NCBI GenBank assembly: GCA_934613185.1
Contig: CAKTSO010000041.1
Span: 1 to 13,875 of the forward strand
Direction: 5' to 3'
DNA length: 13,875 nucleotides
Source of the DNA: an uncultured Clostridia bacterium
GTDB lineage: Bacteria; Bacillota; Clostridia; Christensenellales; Maliibacteriaceae
How positions within the stretch are numbered: the first letter of the stretch is position 1; every line of letters starts with the position of its first letter. The position numbers were made by a program, and so were the translations under genes. Below, piece after piece: positions 11,680 to 13,875 of this stretch. Under the pieces are notes generated by a model, which was given only the letters and a program-made list of their open reading frames with translations, did no database searches and was not told the DNA's origin.

Positions 11680-13407
11680 TCAGCCGACGCGACGGCGGAA
11701 GCACAGCACAAGCAGCAATGCGACCAAAAGCGCCGCAAAGCTCGCGCCGTAGAGGATCGCCGCTTTTGCCGTGACCGACGATTCCGTCTCCGCGGTTTCG
11801 TTCCCGAACGGCGCCGAACCGTCCGCGTTCAGGAAGCCGCCCTGCGGCGGCGCACCGCGCGCCCCGTCATCGTCCGGCGCCTGCGTCATTTGCTCCATGT
11901 CTTCCGTCGACGGCGGCTGCATTCGCTCGGTTTCTTCGCCCGTTTGCATCTTTGCGCCGTCTTCGTCTTCCCATTCGCCGCGTTCCGGCATCTGCGGCAT
12001 TTCGCCGCCGTTTGCATCAAAATCCGCCCGATCCGGCACGGCGTTCCCGCCATCGCCGTCCATGTTCATCGTTCCCATGACGGAAAGCGTGATCCCAGAA
12101 GCGTCAACAAGCGCGTCGGAATCCTTCTGTTCCGTTCGGGTCGAGGGGATCGTGCCTTCGACCTGCCCCAAAACGGATTCGGCGCGAAGCTGCACGACCC
12201 GATAGAGCGTTTGCACGGCCTCTGCCGTCTCTTCCTCCGTATAAAACGCGGTCGGGTCGTCCGCGCAGAGTTCGTCGATCATCGCGCTCGTTTTGTCACA
12301 GAATTCGTCGAACGCTCCGCCGCCGACATATTCTTCGGCAAGCTGCCGCAAATAGTCGTGATACTGTGCGCGATACGCCTCGTTTTCCATCAGCGCGTCG
12401 AAAAACTGCGTGATCGTGAACGCACCGTCGATCGGCGAATTGACGACGGAAGAGGCGTCGCTGCCGCCCATGCCGCCGAAGGCCAGATTGTAGTCCCACG
12501 GGATCAGATTGAGCTTGCCCGAAATCTCGCAAAGATAATAGTTGTGCGCCATGTTGCCCGACAGGCTGTCGTCGTTGACACAGAACACATGCACCGCCAT
12601 GTAGCGCAGAAGATTGTCCACGTCCATCACATCTTCCATCTCTTCGCCCGCCGCAATCTTTTTGAGCGCCGCAATCACGCGCTTTTTGTCTTTCCCGGAC
12701 GCCTTCGACGCCGCGCCGTCCCAGATGGCGGCGTAGCTGTCCGTGTCGTCGTCCGTGTAATTCAGGTCTGCGCCGCCGGTGTCGCCGCCGCCCACGCCCT
12801 CGGGCTTATAAAGCTTCGCGTTTTCCGCACCGTAATTGCGAAGAAGGAAGCTGTCCTCCACGCCTTCCAACGCAAGATACACGCCCCGGGATTCCCCGTT
12901 GACGCTGATATTCGCGTAATTGACAAGCGACGCGTCCGCTCCCAGGAAGCGATACATGTCGTAAACCAGCGCCTCTTTTCGATTCGTGGCGTCGGCATAA
13001 TTGTTGTTTAAAACGAGCTTGTCCAGCCCGAAGCACGTCTGTCCCTCGACATAGTGGTCGAATTCCAGTTTAAAGCTGTATCGATCCGTCGTCGGGTCAT
13101 TGACGATGGCGGAAAGGCTCGTGTTCCCCTTCGGGCGAATGCCGACGTTTTGGAACGTCGTGCCGTTGACGACCACGTCGCAGCGATAATACTCTTCTTC
13201 CGCAGCGTTTCCGAGCATGTCGTTCCAGTCGTCCTCGTCCATGAGGATGTCGATTTGAATGATCTGATCCTGCGAAAACAACGCGCTTTCGTACTGCATC
13301 GTTACACCCACATCCGCCGGGACGAACGCCGCGGCGACGAAACAGGCGATCGACAAAAGCGCCATCAAGCCTGCGGCGATGCAGACGGTGATCCTGCGTG
13401 CAATCAT
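11680..13407 (-). CDS. cotH: CotH kinase-family protein with N- and C-terminal membrane segments
   Basis: A 575-residue protein. The ATG at 13405-13407 follows AAAGGAAAG, 25 nt after the upstream gene, so the two are one operon. Residues 6-29 are a hydrophobic signal or anchor. The CotH fold spans ~37-400: GIRPKGNTS (89-97), YSFKLEFD (110-117), KLVLNNNYADATNRKEAL, VNGESRGVYLALEGVE, KLYKPEG (198-204) and NLIPWDYNLAFGG with the likely metal-binding Asp305. This is the family's atypical kinase layout; B. subtilis CotH phosphorylates spore coat proteins. Residues ~440-540 are an acidic, Met/Pro/Gln-rich low-complexity linker. A final helix (~548-570) ends in FRRRVG, which would anchor the C-terminus. 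That tail is unlike spore-coat CotH and suggests a cell-envelope role. CotH genes next to DUF4956 genes occur in other Firmicutes. Substrate unknown; the symbol reflects the family only. Confidence 0.88.
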   Translation of the reverse strand: MIARRITVCIAAGLMALLSIACFVAAAFVPADVGVTMQYESALFSQDQIIQIDILMDEDDWNDMLGNAAEEEYYRCDVVVNGTTFQNVGIRPKGNTSLSAIVNDPTTDRYSFKLEFDHYVEGQTCFGLDKLVLNNNYADATNRKEALVYDMYRFLGADASLVNYANISVNGESRGVYLALEGVEDSFLLRNYGAENAKLYKPEGVGGGDTGGADLNYTDDDTDSYAAIWDGAASKASGKDKKRVIAALKKIAAGEEMEDVMDVDNLLRYMAVHVFCVNDDSLSGNMAHNYYLCEISGKLNLIPWDYNLAFGGMGGSDASSVVNSPIDGAFTITQFFDALMENEAYRAQYHDYLRQLAEEYVGGGAFDEFCDKTSAMIDELCADDPTAFYTEEETAEAVQTLYRVVQLRAESVLGQVEGTIPSTRTEQKDSDALVDASGITLSVMGTMNMDGDGGNAVPDRADFDANGGEMPQMPERGEWEDEDGAKMQTGEETERMQPPSTEDMEQMTQAPDDDGARGAPPQGGFLNADGSAPFGNETAETESSVTAKAAILYGASFAALLVALLLVLCFRRRVG

Positions 13408-13432
13408 GCGTCTTTCCTTTCTTTTTTGTATA

Positions 13433-13875
13433 TTACGACAGGTATTCGCCGTTGTAGGCGACGAGCGTCGCGCTGCGCACGCCGTCCAGCTTCGCGATCT
13501 GTTCGACAAAGGCCGTCGACGCTTCCTGCGTGCGAAGTTCCGCGGTCACTTCGATCCCGCTTTCGTTCACGGTCTTGGACTTGACGATGCAGCGATCCGT
13601 CTGTTTTTTCAGAATCTCCGCCGCCTTGTTCTGCGCCGTGTCGTTTTCGCAGCTCATCACCAGAAGATACGGCACGCGGTGCGTCTTTCGGTTGGCGAAC
13701 ACGAGCAAAATCAGCCCGATCAGCGCCGAACCGATCGCCGCCAGAGGGATCATGCCCGCGCCGACGACGTTGCCGCAGGCGATCGCCCATAACAAAAAGA
13801 CGATCTCGATCGGCTCTTTGATCGCCGCGCGGAAACGGACGATGGAGAGCGCACCGACCATACCGAGGGAAAGGA
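13433..13875 (-). CDS. DUF4956 membrane protein, C-terminal part (5' end outside window)
   Basis: The frame is open to the window edge and ends at TAA 13433-13435. The residues before the first in-window Met (LSLG) continue the family motif, so that Met is internal, not the start. Visible in order: the DUF4956 hallmark GALSIVRFRAAIKEP, two or three membrane helices (IEIVFLLWAIACGNVVGAG and IPLAAIGSALIGLILLVFA), then an ~80-residue soluble domain with RVPYLLVMSCEND, alternating strand-helix pattern and the end SATLVAYNGEYLS, resembling the small ACT-like tail of MgtC-type proteins. The role is unknown. DUF4956 genes often sit with CotH and VTC-type polyphosphate polymerase genes, and a VTC gene could lie just outside the window; that is inference. 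Confidence 0.88.
   Translation of the reverse strand, partial: LSLGMVGALSIVRFRAAIKEPIEIVFLLWAIACGNVVGAGMIPLAAIGSALIGLILLVFANRKTHRVPYLLVMSCENDTAQNKAAEILKKQTDRCIVKSKTVNESGIEVTAELRTQEASTAFVEQIAKLDGVRSATLVAYNGEYLS

Noticed and set aside
11890..13011. 373-codon open frame on the + strand inside cotH
   Set aside because: It is a mirror frame of a high-GC gene with Arg/His/Val-rich sequence and no start signal.

Overview
The window looks like chromosomal DNA of a fairly high-GC Firmicute of the Clostridia type. Evidence: strong purine-rich Shine-Dalgarno sites (AGGAGG type), a membrane pyrophosphatase, two ECF-type vitamin transporter S components with no energising module beside them, a TPP riboswitch ahead of a ThiT-like gene, a MocR/GntR regulator, a CotH-DUF4956 pair and many intrinsic hairpin-T terminators. 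I cannot name genus or species. There are no rRNA or tRNA genes, no CRISPR array and no transposase.

Layout. 1-345: 3' end of a membrane pyrophosphatase (+). 409-1167: a lipoprotein of unknown function (-). 1294-3768: a short UvrA paralogue without the UvrB-binding insert (+), sharing a back-to-back promoter region with the lipoprotein gene. 3889-4485: a small alpha/beta hydrolase (-). 4621-5139: an ECF S component (-), divergent from 5232-6317, a shortened MocR-type regulator (+) whose PLP lysine position is Arg. 6367-7776: a fusion of a catalytically dead beta-lactamase-like domain with a GNAT acetyltransferase (-). 7814-8075: a non-coding element that folds on paper into a continuous three-way junction. 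8101-9345: an S41 PDZ protease (-). 9416-9991: a YfbR-type 5'-deoxynucleotidase (-). 10022-10341: interleaved divergent promoters, then a TPP riboswitch and leader terminator. 10342-10968: thiT (+). 11200-11535: a small membrane-anchored protein (+). 11680-13407 and 13433-13875: a CotH-like protein and the 3' part of a DUF4956 membrane protein (-), one operon read in from the right.

How parts work together. The clearest circuit is TPP sensing of thiT transcription. A second probable circuit is the MocR-like regulator and the divergent S component, which share an AT-rich intergenic region with two identical 9-bp repeats exactly 20 bp apart. Every convergent gene pair (hppA/lipoprotein, uvrA-like/hydrolase, mocR/GNAT fusion, small protein/cotH) is separated by a single hairpin placed to end transcription from one or both sides.

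The least explained items are the three-way-junction element at 7814-8075, the pseudoenzyme-GNAT fusion, and the regulator that appears to have lost its PLP chemistry. All family calls come from reading motifs by eye; no database search was run.
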